A stretch of DNA of 64,000 bases from Cyanoderma ruficeps. Lineage: Eukaryota > Chordata > Aves > Passeriformes > Timaliidae. The stretch is from assembly GCA_008694505.1 (NCBI GenBank), contig VZDJ01007753.1, forward strand, positions 18,201,003 to 18,265,002, given 5' to 3'. The notes beneath the pieces are model-generated. The model had not been told where the DNA came from. It was given only the letters and a program-made list of their open reading frames with translations, and made no database searches. Positions 51,567 to 63,412 of this stretch are shown piece by piece; positions within the stretch are counted from its first letter, which is position 1, and each line of letters opens with the position of its first letter. A program made the translations under genes and the position numbers.

Positions 51567-52808
51567 AGTAATTTATCTTTCTAACACCTGGACATCAGCA
51601 GTGTCGTAATTGTAGGACAGTGAATTTTGAACAGCCCTGTTAGGAGGAGCCCTTAATCTCACCTATGTTGTCTCTGCTGGGAAGAGCAGTGTTGTAGGTA
51701 GTAGTTATGAATCTGCACGTCCATCTGTGCCTGCAGCTGGTGTCAGCCCAGGGAATGTGGATGTGCCTGGCAGGCAGAGATCAAGGACCTCTAATCCCTG
51801 CCTGTAGTCTGCCTTCATTCCCACCACAGCCTGGCTCTTGTGCTGGGTTGTTTGTCCCCAGTGTGCCAGCATGTGTGTGCCCATGCTTCTGGGTAGACTT
51901 GAGGAGCTCTGTCCCCAGCTGCAGCTCCCTGTCTGCCTCTACAGTTGGCAGCAGTGACAATGCCACCCCAGCTATGGCAGGAAACTGAGTATGGAGTCAA
52001 TATGAACTTGTGAAGCAGCATGGTGGCAGCAGCAGGACATTCCTGAAGTTCCCAGAATTCTGGTTTTGGCAAGCTCAGGTCAAGGGGGCCACACTCTGCC
52101 GAAGGAGCAGTGCTTGAAGGCCAGCCTCTTGTGTCTCTTCAAACCTGCCATGACAAAGCATTGAGCAAGGCATGGCAGGGTCATGCCGTCAGGCAATGCC
52201 AGGGGCTCATTTCAGCTAACAAGCTTCAGCAATTTTTGCCCTAGGAGAGATTTTAAGTCATCCCAGGCTGCTGAGGGTTGTTTTGAATCCAGCATTTCTC
52301 ATTCCTCAACTTCCTCTCCCCCTCCGTCCCCACCTTCTTGTCCTCACCAGCATCTCCATGGCAACCCTGTTGCTGAAGAATAGAGAAGACATCTAAATAT
52401 AGCTTCCAAATCTACATGCCTTCAGCAAAAAGTCTAAAACCAAGGGTGACAGCTTGAAGCACTGATCTGCCAATACCAGCCAATGACAAGTGTCTGTCTT
52501 GCAGGTGGAATTCAGGAGCACTGTGATGGGACAGGGTCACTTCCAGCTGAGTCCCAGCTTTGTGTTTGCTCAGGACATCTCAAGAGGCTTTGCAGTAGTC
52601 GAGCCTACCCTGTCCTGTCCAGGGCACTCCCACTCCTGCACCCTCTCAAGCTTTGGAGCCACTCTCTAGAGCAAACAGAAGATCTCTAGTACTTTTTTCC
52701 TTGGCCATTGATACCCATGATACATTTTGATATAATGGGCATTAACTGTGGTGCATCAGACTGAGATGAAAGCAGTAAAATTCAAAGACCTTTAGTAAGG
52801 AATAGATG
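51567..52808. other. Intronic sequence without recognisable features
   Basis: Nothing recognised except an X-box-like motif near 52352-52366 (see findings). Confidence 0.5.
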
Positions 52809-52918
52809 TCCTTCCTTCCTTCCTGCCTGCCTGCCTGCCTGCCTGCTCCTCTCTTCTTCCCTTCCTCCTTCCGTCCTTCCTTACATCCGTTCCTCCATTC
52901 CTTCTTTCCTCCCTCCCC
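52809..52918 (+). repeat. (CCTT)n/(GCCT)n tetranucleotide microsatellite
   Basis: TCCTTCCTTCC units pass into five GCCT units and then a degenerate C/T-rich tail. It is a compound, imperfect simple repeat about 110 bases long. Confidence 0.9.
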
Positions 52919-55900
52919 ACAGTATGGTTGTCGTTGATGTTTTGCTCCTTCTGAAATTCCTTTCTAAGAGAAAAAGGGCACAGAATCTCCTCAGTGAAGC
53001 TGTTCCACTGGGAATCTTCCCAAGGTAGGGAGGGGAGAAATTCTGTGCCTAGGGCCCTGACTCTGCTTTGCACCTACACCAGGCTGATACCCACCTCAGC
53101 TGTCTGGTTTTATGGGCTGCCAAGTTGAATTATGGCTTGTACAAGACATGTACTTACTGTACAGACCTCAACAAATAGCTCCACAGGCAGCTGAAATTTT
53201 GTCTGCTCCTCCCTGGCCCTGAAGCATCAAGTCTCATAGGGTCAGCAAGAAGAATCTGACTTGGAGCAGGCCAGACAAGGACCCACGTGTGTCTGTACAC
53301 ACAGCTTCAATATTCAAACCTAAATAGCTTCGTTAAACTGAATAAAGAAAATAAAATCTGTGGAGCTGGGCTGTTATGCTTGTACAACCTAACTTAAATA
53401 GCTCACCTGGTCAGCAACATGGACTCAGCTGAGAGAAGGGGGGTTAAACAAACTCTGATTTTCCTTTTTTTTTGCAGAAATTCTTAAAAACAAACTATGG
53501 CATCTTTCCTTTAAGAAACCTGTATATTAGAGCATTTTATCATGTTTGAATAAAGTGAAATATTGAGTGCTTTGGATATCTTGTCTGGCAGGGCTGACTG
53601 CATTATGGAAGCTCATGGAGCATTTTTTGGTGCTTCAGGGCTTCCAAGCTGAGTGTAAGACTTGAGAGTGAAGTGAATTTGCCATTCACTAGCTCCAGTG
53701 GTGATTCCCATGGCTGATGCATGAAAATACCACACCTCTTGAGTTGCCCTAAATAGCATGTTAGACACTTAAGGATTTTTTTGCATGGCATGGAAGTGCT
53801 GAATGGGCTCACTTGCAACTTAGCAGCTTGGATTTTTCATTGCTGGTACAGTTATTTTCACTGGTATAAAGCAGGGGTGAAACACTGTCATGTGAATTTG
53901 GCAGGATTTCATGTCTCTTGTCAGTCTTGGGTGGCAGTGGGAAGTGAGGGCTGGGCTGCTGTGCTCACAACAGGCACAAATTGAAAAATGAAGATGACCA
54001 GAAAGACAAGCCCCTTTAATGTTGTCATCTGGGATGGAGAAACTGTAACTGGGATGGAGAAACCGTAACAGGCAATTTTTTTTTTTAATTTGGATTTATT
54101 TTTTTAACAGCTATCACTATAAATCTTTCACTGGTAACACTTAAAAGTTTTCTTATGCAAGTAAAGACTAAAAAATACAGCTCTTAGTCTTAGCTATGTC
54201 CTTTTAATTATCATGTGTCAGCTACTAAAGCATTTTCAATAGTACTAATTGAAGCATGAGGCAATTTGCTAATTAGCCAAGATTACGTGAGGAATACACA
54301 AAGGGAAGATGCCTTTCTGTGTCAATATTTCCTCCTTTATGCCTTAGGAGATCTGATGTGACATGGACAAACTACGCTGCTAACAGCCAGCCAGCCAGCG
54401 CCCCTGAGCTTCTGGTGGTCCTGTATGTTGTCCCACAAGTCCCAGGGGGTGGGCATGACAGGTCACACAAGGCTTTGGATTGGGGTCATTGTCTCCACCT
54501 CAGGGTAAAGCTGCTTCTTGCATGCTGTCTTCTCCAGCAGACCTTTTACCCCTGCCTGTGAGCTGCTGTAGTGGAGCTGATGTTTCTGGCCCTGGCCCTT
54601 GCAGGAGTAGAGCAGTGATCCCTTGTGTGCTGCATGCGTGGCAGGGATAGAGGCTTGCAGAAAGGCTCTGGGTCTCCTGGGCTAGTCTCAGACTCTGCCT
54701 GTGTGGGAGGAACAGCAGGGACACAGGGAGCCACTCCAGGAGACAGTGCCAAAGGCTTCTTCCCCGTTGTGCCTTGTCAGTCTGGGTGAACATTACAAAG
54801 GACTTTCTGGGGGTAGAGTTGAAATATAGGGAAAAATCATCCAGAAAACCATCTTTATAATGTGGCTTTTAGAAAGCAGTTGGGCAACACCTACTTGTCA
54901 GGCATGGCTTGGTGGGAATAGCTCTGCCCAGAGGCAGCCTGATAGTTGTTTGCAGACATATTTTCTGAGGTCTTTTAGTTCCTTCATGATGTAAATAGAC
55001 TTTAGCAAGGAAGAGGAGGTACCCTACAGAAGTGCACAGCTCTTTCAAATGGGAACCATGTCAGATGAAGCCAGATTAAGTTGATACTCATATGAGTAAG
55101 TGATAATTCCACCACCACTTCAAGATCTCTCTGCTCTCTTCCCTCATCTTCTTTCTGATTGTGTCGCTGTAGCATCTTCCACATTAGGAGTTCAAAGCAA
55201 GTAGGGACTGTCCCCTGTCAGGCGAGTCCCTGTGAGAAATAAGGATCATGGGCATTGCATAGTTATAGAAACTAAAGTATGGAAGTATCAACTGACTTCC
55301 TTGTATGGCTTCAGGCTTGACAGGAGAAGTACATAGGACATATAGTGATTAGCACTGCAAAGAACCTTATTTTAATGATGATAGTTTCTTATAATAATTT
55401 ATCAGGTGATTTTGATTAAAAGATAATTAGTTACCATCTCATTATCCCAGAAACCAACTTGACAACAAAAGAGAAAACACAGAAGAGAAAAAGAGAAAAA
55501 ACTCATTTTCTGGGGATGGCTTCTGACTCTGTTACTTTATAGCTGACTGGCTGGTAGTGAAGCCGTTGGGGCTGTCCCCCTTATGCTTGCTTCACAAAGT
55601 AGGATAACTCTTGCACATCTGCTCTTCCAAGGTCCTCATGAACAAGACAGCCAGTTCTTGGAAACCGGCCTGCCATGGCTTGTCTCCAGCTTCTGCACCG
55701 GCACCAGTTCTTCTGTAACTCAGACATTAGCAACGTGCACATCAGTGATCTGCTCAAAACTTTGTTCTGACAGTTCATCTATCCTGTTGACACCTGCTTA
55801 GTTAATTGGTACCAACATCTAATCTGACCTTAGAGGCACCTTCAGTTCTGACCTTTCTGCTAGGACAAAGTGTGACCGTTGCCAGTGGCTGCAGCTGCAT

Positions 55901-56429
55901 GCTTGAAAACCTGTCCCCCCTCCTCCTCTCCATGATCTCCATGGTAATCAAGAAAATCTTCTTTCATAAACATGATCTTAAGACCAAAGTGCAACCTAGC
56001 TGTCTTGGTCATAATCTGGATTGGTTCTTAAATTATCATGATTTTCTCTTGAAATTAAGATCACTCAGCATCTCCTTGGTGAGTTTAGTGAATCTGCTTT
56101 TGGATCTAATGATTTTACCCTTCAAACACTGCCTGTCTTTTTCTGTGCTATGTGACAACATAATTCTTTGCTTCAAAATTGCTCAGTTTGTTACTCTGGG
56201 TTATTGATGCACAACTTCATATGACCATGGGCATCAAATTGGGCTTCTTTTGCTGGCTTCTTCACCTTTTCTGTGAGCATTGTCACATTGCTGTGTTAAA
56301 TATCCACCTCCAAGTGAATTGGGCAAAGACAGATCCCCACTATTTATAACCTTATTTAATCCCTTCTGGTCTGCCTCAAGCACACAGCATTGCCAGCCAG
56401 TCAAAGCAGGCCTGCTCTGTTCTTCACTG
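52919..56429. other. Intronic sequence without recognisable features
   Basis: Apart from the short direct repeat at 54029 I see nothing to annotate. An open frame at 55806-56207 is AT-rich, hydrophobic by composition, and has no known domain. Confidence 0.5.
54029..54068 (+). repeat. 20-bp direct tandem repeat, two copies
   Basis: CTGGGATGGAGAAACTGTAA is followed directly by a copy with one change (ACCG for ACTG). It is a recent small duplication. Confidence 0.85.
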
Positions 56430-56960
56430 GGTGGCATCCCCTTGAGTCGTGTGTGCGGTTTTGGACACCACAATATAAAAAAGGCATTAGGCAATTAGAG
56501 AGTGTCTGAAGGAGGGCCATGAGGATGGTGAAGGGTCTGGAGAGGAAGCCACCTGAGGAGTGCCTGAGGTCACTTGGTCTGTTCAGCCTGCAGGAGAGTG
56601 AGAGGAGACCTCTTTGTGGTGTTCAGCATCCTCATAAGGGGAAGCATGAGGGCAGGTGCTGATCTCTTCACTCTTGTGACCAGTGGCAGGACTTGAGGAA
56701 AAAACATAAAATTGAGTTAGGGAAGGTTTAGGTTGGATATCAGGAAAAAGCTTTTCACCCAGAGGACGGTTGAGCACTGGAACAAGCTCCCCAGGGAAGC
56801 TCCAACACAGCGCCAAGCCTGACAGAGTTCAAGAAGCATTTGGACAATGCTCTCAGGCACACGGTGTGATTGTTGGAGTGTTCTGCACAGGGCCAGGAGT
56901 TGGACTCAATGAGCCCAGTGGGTCCATTCCGCCTCAGCATATTCTGTGATTGTGTGACTG
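56430..56960 (+). mobile_element. CR1 retrotransposon, 3' part
   Basis: Plus-strand CR1 of a subfamily different from the 49 kb copy. Order: CTTGAGTCGTGTGTGCGGTT, AGGAGGGCCATGAGGATGGT, GAGCACTGGAACAAGCTCCC, CAGGGCCAGGAGTTGGACTC, and the tail ATTCTGTGATTGTGTGA. No intact ORF. Confidence 0.88.
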
Positions 56961-59625
56961 CTCTATGAGGTCTTCTAGCATAGTAGCTGGGCCCTATCTG
57001 TAGCTTCACTGTGGAATCCCAACCAGTGTAGAGCTCTGGGGAAGAATCAGACTGGTACCACATGCCTTGAACTTCATGCTGCAGGAACCTGCACCCACAG
57101 CAAATCAGCTTAAGATTTGGGCATATCAAGATATGTCAAGAACAAAATGGCATGACCTAAGATGTATGTACTAATGATTCACATTAATGAGTTACTGAAC
57201 ATCTCCTGGTACATCTCACTGCCCCAGGGATGTTTACCTTGCTGTCCTGGCTGCTTTTCATCCTGGCTAACAGCATCCCACCAAGGACTCTAAACTGTGC
57301 CCTTGCACAGCCTTGCCTGTTTCAGTGGTATACACTATGTGGCATCTCCTGACTTGCATTGTTTGTAGAGTTTTTCCACATTCCAAAGTCACACAGACCC
57401 ACACAGACATATCCTCTTAACCTTCTCAGCAATAATTCCTGCAAATGAGTGTCCACACAAAGAGATACTCCGTATTTTCTAGCACATTAATCAAATAACC
57501 ATTCAGTTGTTGCCTTATGTGTTGGAAGTGGACGTGTTGTCAAATAAAATGATTTTATAGATTATCCTCTGTACTTCCCAGATGGGGAATTTAGCAACAT
57601 CATGTGCACAAAGTCCTTTAGGAGAAGATCGATGTCTATTCATTTCATCTTCTGTTGCTTACTCAGGGAAATCTCATTCTTAATGTTGCTCCCCAGAGGA
57701 GCTTTTCCATCCCTGACTTTTAAAACCAATTATTGTTTTTAAGTGTATGTTGAAAGCAGAGCCTGGACTGCATTCATCTGAAGGCTATTGGGTGGCAGCT
57801 TGCAATGACCTCAGAGAAAAGGAAGCAAGGGAGCAGCTATCCTGACTTCTGTATAGCCAGGTGTCCTCTGGGAATGCTGGGTTTTGGCTCGCCCTGCTGT
57901 GTCACAGGCCAAATTGAAAGCATTGCTGTCTGCTGAAAGCTGCATTGAGCCCTGAATTAAAGATCTCTTCCCCCCACTGTGCTCATGCAGGTGTTGAGAT
58001 TGGACTATGCTGTGGCTTGGTGCTGGCAGTGGGGCTTTGTGTTTTGCGGAGTGGCTCCTTGCTGCCGGGAGAGGCTTTTGGGTGGTCTCTGTTGTTCTCC
58101 TCTTTTGAGCTGTCTGAGGTGTGTCTTGGCTCCAGTCAAACTGTCAGAGAGAATGGGGAAGGCTGGAAAGTGTCCTCCATTCCCCATGCAAAGCAGCCAG
58201 AGGCTGGGGAATGAAAGCTGCTCATCTGAGCAAGGTAGGCTTCAGATCCCTTGCTTCTCATCATGGTGAGCATGCCCATCAGGGCTGCTGCATGGCCTGC
58301 CCCTCTCGTGCCCGCCTCTGCCTCCATTAATTTCAAGAAGCTGTCATGATGTTCTTGCAGCAAAATGTTCCCAAGCCTCCTGCTCCCACGCGCTCTCTGC
58401 CTCTCGGTGTCCTTCTGTCACATCTCTCACATTAACGTGACGTCTTCCCAGGGCAGTGTTACACTCCAGCCCTTCTCTCCATCCATCTCCTCCACTCTCC
58501 ATGCCTTCCGAGGAGGCAGCTCTCAGTGTGGCTGTAGGTGAGAGATGAGCTCGTGTGGGAGCAATCTGTGTTTTGGCCTCCAGACAATTTATGACAGCTC
58601 AGGATGCAGCTGTATTTATGGTCGCTTTCATAGGCCTGGAGACGAGCGAAATGCTCACAGAGGTGGGGAAGCTGCAGAGCAGGGGAAAGGGCAGCCCTCA
58701 CCAGCCACAGTGGACTGGGAGGGGTGGCCTGATGGGCCACCACAACCCCCCTCTGTCAGCACTGACCTTTCTGTGGTGACAGTCACGGGAGCAGCCAGCC
58801 GAGAGAAGGGCACTTCCCCACAAGGGAGCAAACCCAGTGCTGTGCCCCCATCTGTGCAGGCTGCAGTGGCCCGGGAGCAGGGATGCTGCTCTTCCCTTTG
58901 CCACAAAATCCCAGGGAAAGGTTAACTGCTCCCCATTATGGGGCACTGGGTCTGTGAGCCCTCGCCCACCTCCCCATGTCACTGCACAGTCCTTGCCAAC
59001 TTCTGCCCTGCTCCTTTCCTCTTTGCACAGGGAGGTCTGGTAACACACTGACTCTGGAGCAAGAGCTGGCACTGGCTGCAGTTTGCCTCCCATCATCCCC
59101 ATCCCACCCCACCTGGATCCCTAAGAATCACCTCCAGGCTCCTGCTGTGTCCCCAAGGCTTTAATGGGGTGGAGGACCTGCTGCTCAGCAAAGCTGGAGA
59201 GGTCAGGCATCACCTCCTTTGGGATTCAGTCAGATGGGGAGGAGGGGATTCAAGGCCTAGCCTTTGTCCGTGCAGGGCACCTGTGGTTTGGCCTGTTGCT
59301 TTGATTTGTCCTTCACCTGTTGTTTCAGAGCTGGGTAAAAGGTTCTTTTCTCCTTAAAAGCTTGTAGCCAAGGAGGAGACCGGGAAGTTACTGGCTTGGT
59401 CACCAAATTCAGACTCTGTTTTTGGAAGAGCCACCTGATGCTTGAGTGTGTGCTAATGGTCCAGTTTTCAGCAGAGCTGAGTTGATCTAGGAGCCTAGAA
59501 GGTTTGTGTTCCTGACTGGAGGGGACTTGCTTTTGCAAAGCCAGCACTTTGCCATGCTGGCTTCTAGGGATCCCCAGCAACTCTTCTTTCTCTTTCTTGA
59601 ACTTTTGTTTTTATATTAAAAAAAA
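56961..59625. other. Intronic sequence without recognisable features
   Basis: Open frames at 57945-59164 in all frames reflect a somewhat GC-richer patch and do not resemble known proteins. Confidence 0.5.
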
Positions 59626-59647
59626 GAGACTACCCTAAGGTAGTCTC
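59626..59647. repeat. 9-bp perfect hairpin
   Basis: GAGACTACC and its exact complement GGTAGTCTC are separated by four bases (CTAA), preceded by an A run. It is too short for a microRNA precursor. Confidence 0.8.
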
Positions 59648-61563
59648 AGCACCGTGGAACTACTTGGTAGGGCATATAGAACTCCTTGTGCTTAACAAAA
59701 TGTGTATGCAGTGAGAGGAAGGGAAGTCAAATGGTTTGCATGCGTAATATTAACTGTACAAAGCCTTAGAATAGCTTTGTTGCAGTATATAAGCTGACCC
59801 CCAGGAAACAGGGTCTGTGGTGTTTTTCCCAAAAGTTTGCAGACAAGCAATACTGAGTATTTTGGAACTCCTAGAATGGAAAAAAAACATAAGCAATGGT
59901 ACTTATGAAAAGGATTTTTAAAAGCGACCCACGTCCAGGAAGCACTGGCTGCTTTTGAAAACCCCACCTTCTGTTTTGTAGTAATGAGCAAGGAAAAGAT
60001 CAGAGCTATGAATCAGCTGTGGATTTAACTCAGCAAATTGAACAAGCTTGGCAAACTATCAGGGGCCCAGATAACATCTGGTTCAAAAGCCAAATTCAAC
60101 ATCTCCAACAAAAAACCATCATGATGAGGTCTTAGCAGAGAGCAACATTTAAACCAGAGATAGACCTTTTAATATTTTTCAGGCTGGATTAGCAGAGATT
60201 GAAGGAGTCTAGAGATGGGAACAGAGGCTTGCTGGCATTGGTGCAGGGTATGGGTAGAGCAAGCACTGGCAAAAATAAAGCTGATTTAGCTCAGAAAGAA
60301 GAATTGGAGGTGATTTTTTCTTGCATATTCCTGCACCAATGGATAGACAAACATTGTCCAAACTCTACTCCTACCCCTGTGCCATCATTTGAAAGAGAAG
60401 AGTTGGGATCAAGATCAAGACCAGAGTCAGCACAGGGAACAGGATTTCCACAGCTGGAGTGCAGGAGCAATTATAACTTAAGGGTCAAATTGTAGGATGA
60501 CCAAATAATTTTGTGGTCATTAATGATATCAGTAGGAATCCGAGCTGCAGTGATGATTCTCCTATTCTGTCCTGAAATGGTGATTTTTCCAGAGGCTGCT
60601 GGCTGTGGCAGCATCCCCAGGGTGCAGGGCTGGACTGCTTGTTCTCTGAAGTGCTGTGAGATCAAAGATACAAGGTATATTTAATGCCAAAGGCTACAGT
60701 CTGAGGCACATAGAGATTTGAATTTGGGTCTGTCTTTCCAGACTGCCAGTGACTGTGATTGCCAGTCCTGCTTTTCTCTTCCCTCCCATTGCCAGTCAAG
60801 ACTGATTGTGCACAACATGTGCCTGGGCCTGATCTGACTGCTGAGGATGGGCAGGAAGGAAGAGGAGGTTGTTGCTGCAGGGCCATGTGTGGGTACTGAG
60901 CTGAGGGAAGCAGGGGATCTTTCACTGGCAGGAGGCACAACTTGCGTGGCGGATCTTGGGGCAATTGTTTTGAGGTGAGGGAAACACTTTTTATCTGGAA
61001 CCAACTTCTGGTTTCAAAAATGCAGTTCCAGCTTGGGGCCAACTAGAAGTCCAGGAGCCCCAAGATGGCAAGCAGATGCCCATTTAGAGTTACACGTGCA
61101 CGCAATGTTGTATTTAAGAGGGTGTTATACCAGCTTGGAACCAAAGTACCCATCTCTTCAGACACAAGCGAGGGATGGGACTGCATAAACCTTTGCATAC
61201 ACTGGGAGAAAGAGGGGAGTGCAGAGGTCATTTTGAGCTTGCAACAGCCAGTGCAATCTGGCTGTAATGAGGCAGTGGGTTTGCAGAATCTTTGAATTGT
61301 TTCTGTTGTTCTCTTTGGGTGTGAAAGTTGTGGGACAATAGCCTCTGCATAAGACATGTATTTGCTGTGAAGTAAACCATGGCACAGTGAACTCTTCTTT
61401 TCCTACAAAATGGTACAAGAAGTTCTAAGAGATTTGCTAAAGGAGAGACAGGATTTGCTGCCCTGCTGCTCCAGCAGCCAGCACTTCTCAGAGCAGGCCA
61501 ACGAAGCTGAGGCAGCAGCATGGTGCCAGCGGTGTGTGTGTTCTTGTGTGGCTGCTGTTGTAC
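59648..61563. other. Intronic sequence with a coding-like degenerate segment
   Basis: Around 59985-60490 the plus strand has long partly open frames with protein-like composition (see findings). The remainder, up to the GT repeat, shows nothing recognisable. Confidence 0.4.
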
Positions 61564-61606
61564 GTGTGTGTGTGTGTATGTGTGTGTGTGTGTGTGTGTG
61601 CGTGCA
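61564..61606 (+). repeat. (GT)n microsatellite 0.34 kb upstream of exon A
   Basis: About 20 GT units, broken once by TATG near 61577 and ending in GCGTGC. In the transcript it gives a UG-rich run, the type bound by CELF and TDP-43 proteins. Confidence 0.9.
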
Positions 61607-61869
61607 CAGGGGTAATAGGGTGAAGGAAGCCTGCTTCTCTGCTGGCCATCAGACCTCACTGCCCACAGGCTGAGCCCTGAGCCAGTTTGTTGGGGGATTT
61701 GTTTTGTCTAACTTCACTTTGTAGTTTGGCCTGCTATTCTGCCTTTGGGTTAAACAAAAAAATGGTCAGTGCCACTTGCAGAAGAGGGGCTTTAGCCTTT
61801 CTCAAAGGGCCATGTTGAGTTTGTTCAGTGGGTGAGAAAACTTTGACTCTCTAATGTACCCATTTAACT

Positions 61870-61941
61870 CCATTCTTCCTTGACTTTTGCTTCTCTGTTC
61901 CCCTCTCCCCTTTATGACCCTTATTATTTTTCCATCCACAG
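61870..61941 (+). promoter_or_regulatory. Polypyrimidine tract and 3' splice site of exon A
   Basis: A C/T-rich run of about 70 bases with TTCTCT and CCCCTCTCCCC elements leads to the acceptor CCACAG. It is interrupted by TTATGACC at 61911-61918, which could hold the branch point. Such UCUU/CUCU-rich sequence is the type bound by PTB proteins; binding is inferred, not shown. Confidence 0.6.
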
Positions 61942-62048
61942 CAAAACAGTACACATCAAGGTAATTGATGATGAGGAGTATGAAAAAACCAAGAATTTCT
62001 TCATTGAGCTGATGAGCCCCCGCATGGTGGATATGAGTTTACAGAAAG
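61942..62048 (+). CDS. SLC8A3: Sodium/calcium exchanger 3, alternative exon A (internal coding exon)
   Basis: This exon encodes 35 residues of the second Calx-beta calcium-binding domain (CBD2) in the cytosolic regulatory loop of a plasma-membrane Na+/Ca2+ exchanger. The translation starts KTVHIKVIDDEEYEK and ends MVDMSLQK, which fits the NCX3 exon A type. The acceptor is a pyrimidine-rich tract ending CACAG at 61937-61941. The donor is AAAG followed by GTGTAG at 62049. One base precedes the first codon and one G remains at the end; with GT supplied by the previous exon and a C-starting next exon this restores Val and Ala, as known in the family. Codon 10 is Asp and codon 17 Lys, matching NCX1 positions 578 and 585, which shape the CBD2 calcium sites. 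The donor is weak at +4 to +6, fitting regulated use. Family knowledge ties exon A to neuronal NCX3 forms. The open frame continues about 60 bases upstream of the acceptor, by chance. Confidence 0.95.
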
Positions 62049-62080
62049 GTGTAGTACTGGCCCTGCAGACTAACATTAAC

Positions 62081-62153
62081 GTTCTTTCCTCCTCTCTTCC
62101 ATCTCCTTCCTCCTCTCCTCTTCCTCTGATGTCTCTCTGTCTCCAACTGCTCT
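62081..62153 (+). promoter_or_regulatory. Intronic pyrimidine tract just downstream of exon A
   Basis: Beginning 33 bases after the exon A donor is a stretch of nearly unbroken C and T, containing TTCTTT-like, CTCTCTTCC and TCTCTCTGTCTCC elements. With the upstream tract it sandwiches exon A, a layout known for PTB-repressed exons. Function is inferred from composition and position only. Confidence 0.5.
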
Positions 62154-63239
62154 GCCCTAAACACTGCTGTGCGCACACTGTGTCACATGGTACCCATGGG
62201 GTGGCGTGGGGAGTGGTGCTGGGGCTGCCAAGAGGAAAACTGGTGAGGGGAGGAGAGAGAGAAGGATGGAGAGCAGTCCTGCTTGTCCATATTTCTGTGG
62301 TGACTTGAGAGGAACCTTCTGCCACCCCCACTGGAGGGCCCATGCAAATTTTTTAGTGTCAGTGGAAGATGCTGGCTAGAAACACATCCAGCATCTCAGG
62401 AGATCATCACCCAGCCCTGGTCCTATGGGTTGTTCCAGTCAGACTCGTCTTAGAAACACACAGGAATTGAGGCCTGGCAGAGAAGCAGCTCTATGACTTT
62501 TGAGAAGCAGTGGGCAAAGGCTGTGCAACCCCTGGTCTGGTTGTCACAGAGCAACTCTGGGAGCAGGAGCTGAGGGCAAGGAAGAGCTAGTGCCCACTTT
62601 GGTTTGCCTGGGGGCTCACAGTGGCTGTTTGCATTGCAGGGGTACTGGAGGGAGGCAGATGAGCTGGCCTTGGGGGGGAAAGGCTAGACCTGCTCCGGTG
62701 CCCAGGGCATTTCCTTTTGAGCCTTGGAGGCATTGTCCCCTTGTGTCCTCTGTGAGGTCCCAGCAATTCTGACCATCCCCTGGGAAGACTGCATCATCAT
62801 TTGAGGAAGAGGACAGGAGGATGAGGTAGATACTATCAAGGAGAGAAGACAATAAGATGTGCCATTTTAAAAATGGGAGTTATAACCATCAGCCTCCTTA
62901 GCAGCTGGTGGAGCTGTAGCCACTGGCAGAGACCTACTTCACCCCACTGGGGAATGTATCTCTCTCTTCTCCTCAGGTTCCCAGCCCAGAATCCTGGCAG
63001 ATTTATTATTAATCATGAGGGTATTATTACTGTATTTATTATTAATGGTAAGAAGAAATTGGTCTTCCAGCTAAAACGCAGTGGGTAGCTCAGGGTGGTG
63101 GTCCCTGGTGCTTTTCAGGCAACTGATACCCTTTCCATTACCATTTGACACTGAAAAAAAATGCGCTGCAGAAGTCGCCTTCCACTAACCATCAGCAAGG
63201 TCCTCCTCCCACTTTTCCCTCCCTCCTAACTCCTTGTCA

Positions 63240-63412
63240 GCCCCGTCTGCCCCTCACACCCCCGCTCCCAAGGAGCCGCTGCGAAGATGCTGGGTCCGAC
63301 AGGCAGGCCGACGCACACCGCCCCGGTGGGGAGGGCTGCGTGCCAGGAGCCCGCGCCGCTGCTGCCGCCGCTGCCGCCTCGCCTCCAGCCGGCTGACCCG
63401 CTGTACACGGTT
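63240..63412. promoter_or_regulatory. Short CpG-dense block immediately upstream of exon B
   Basis: I count about 20 CpG dinucleotides in roughly 173 bases, far above the CpG-poor surroundings. It includes a run of GCC and GCT triplets at 63357-63380. It ends about 24 bases before exon B. It may be a small intragenic CpG island, or a cluster of GCY motifs of the kind bound by MBNL splicing factors. None of its open frames is in frame with exon B. Confidence 0.45.

Larger units (their letters stand above)
1..61941 (+). other. SLC8A3: Large intron of SLC8A3 upstream of exon A
   Basis: No exon of SLC8A3 and no long open frame is visible here. In vertebrates the exon before exon A is a single exon of about 1.8 kb that would show as an open frame of some 600 codons; it is absent, so it must lie to the left of the window. 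The interval therefore is all or most of one intron of at least 61.9 kb. It holds repeats, two microsatellites, some candidate regulatory blocks, and many short chance open frames on both strands without coding character. The intron assignment is inferred from the exon pair and the known gene structure. Confidence 0.85.

Noticed and set aside
55806..56207. 133-codon hydrophobic open frame as a membrane protein
   Set aside because: The hydrophobicity comes from T-rich sequence; there is no homologous pattern and no gene context.
59626..59647. microRNA hairpin
   Set aside because: The stem is only nine base pairs, far shorter than any microRNA precursor.
61880..62308. 142-codon plus-strand frame read as a small gene
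   Set aside because: Only the part between the splice sites (61942-62048) is coding; the rest is intron that happens to stay open.
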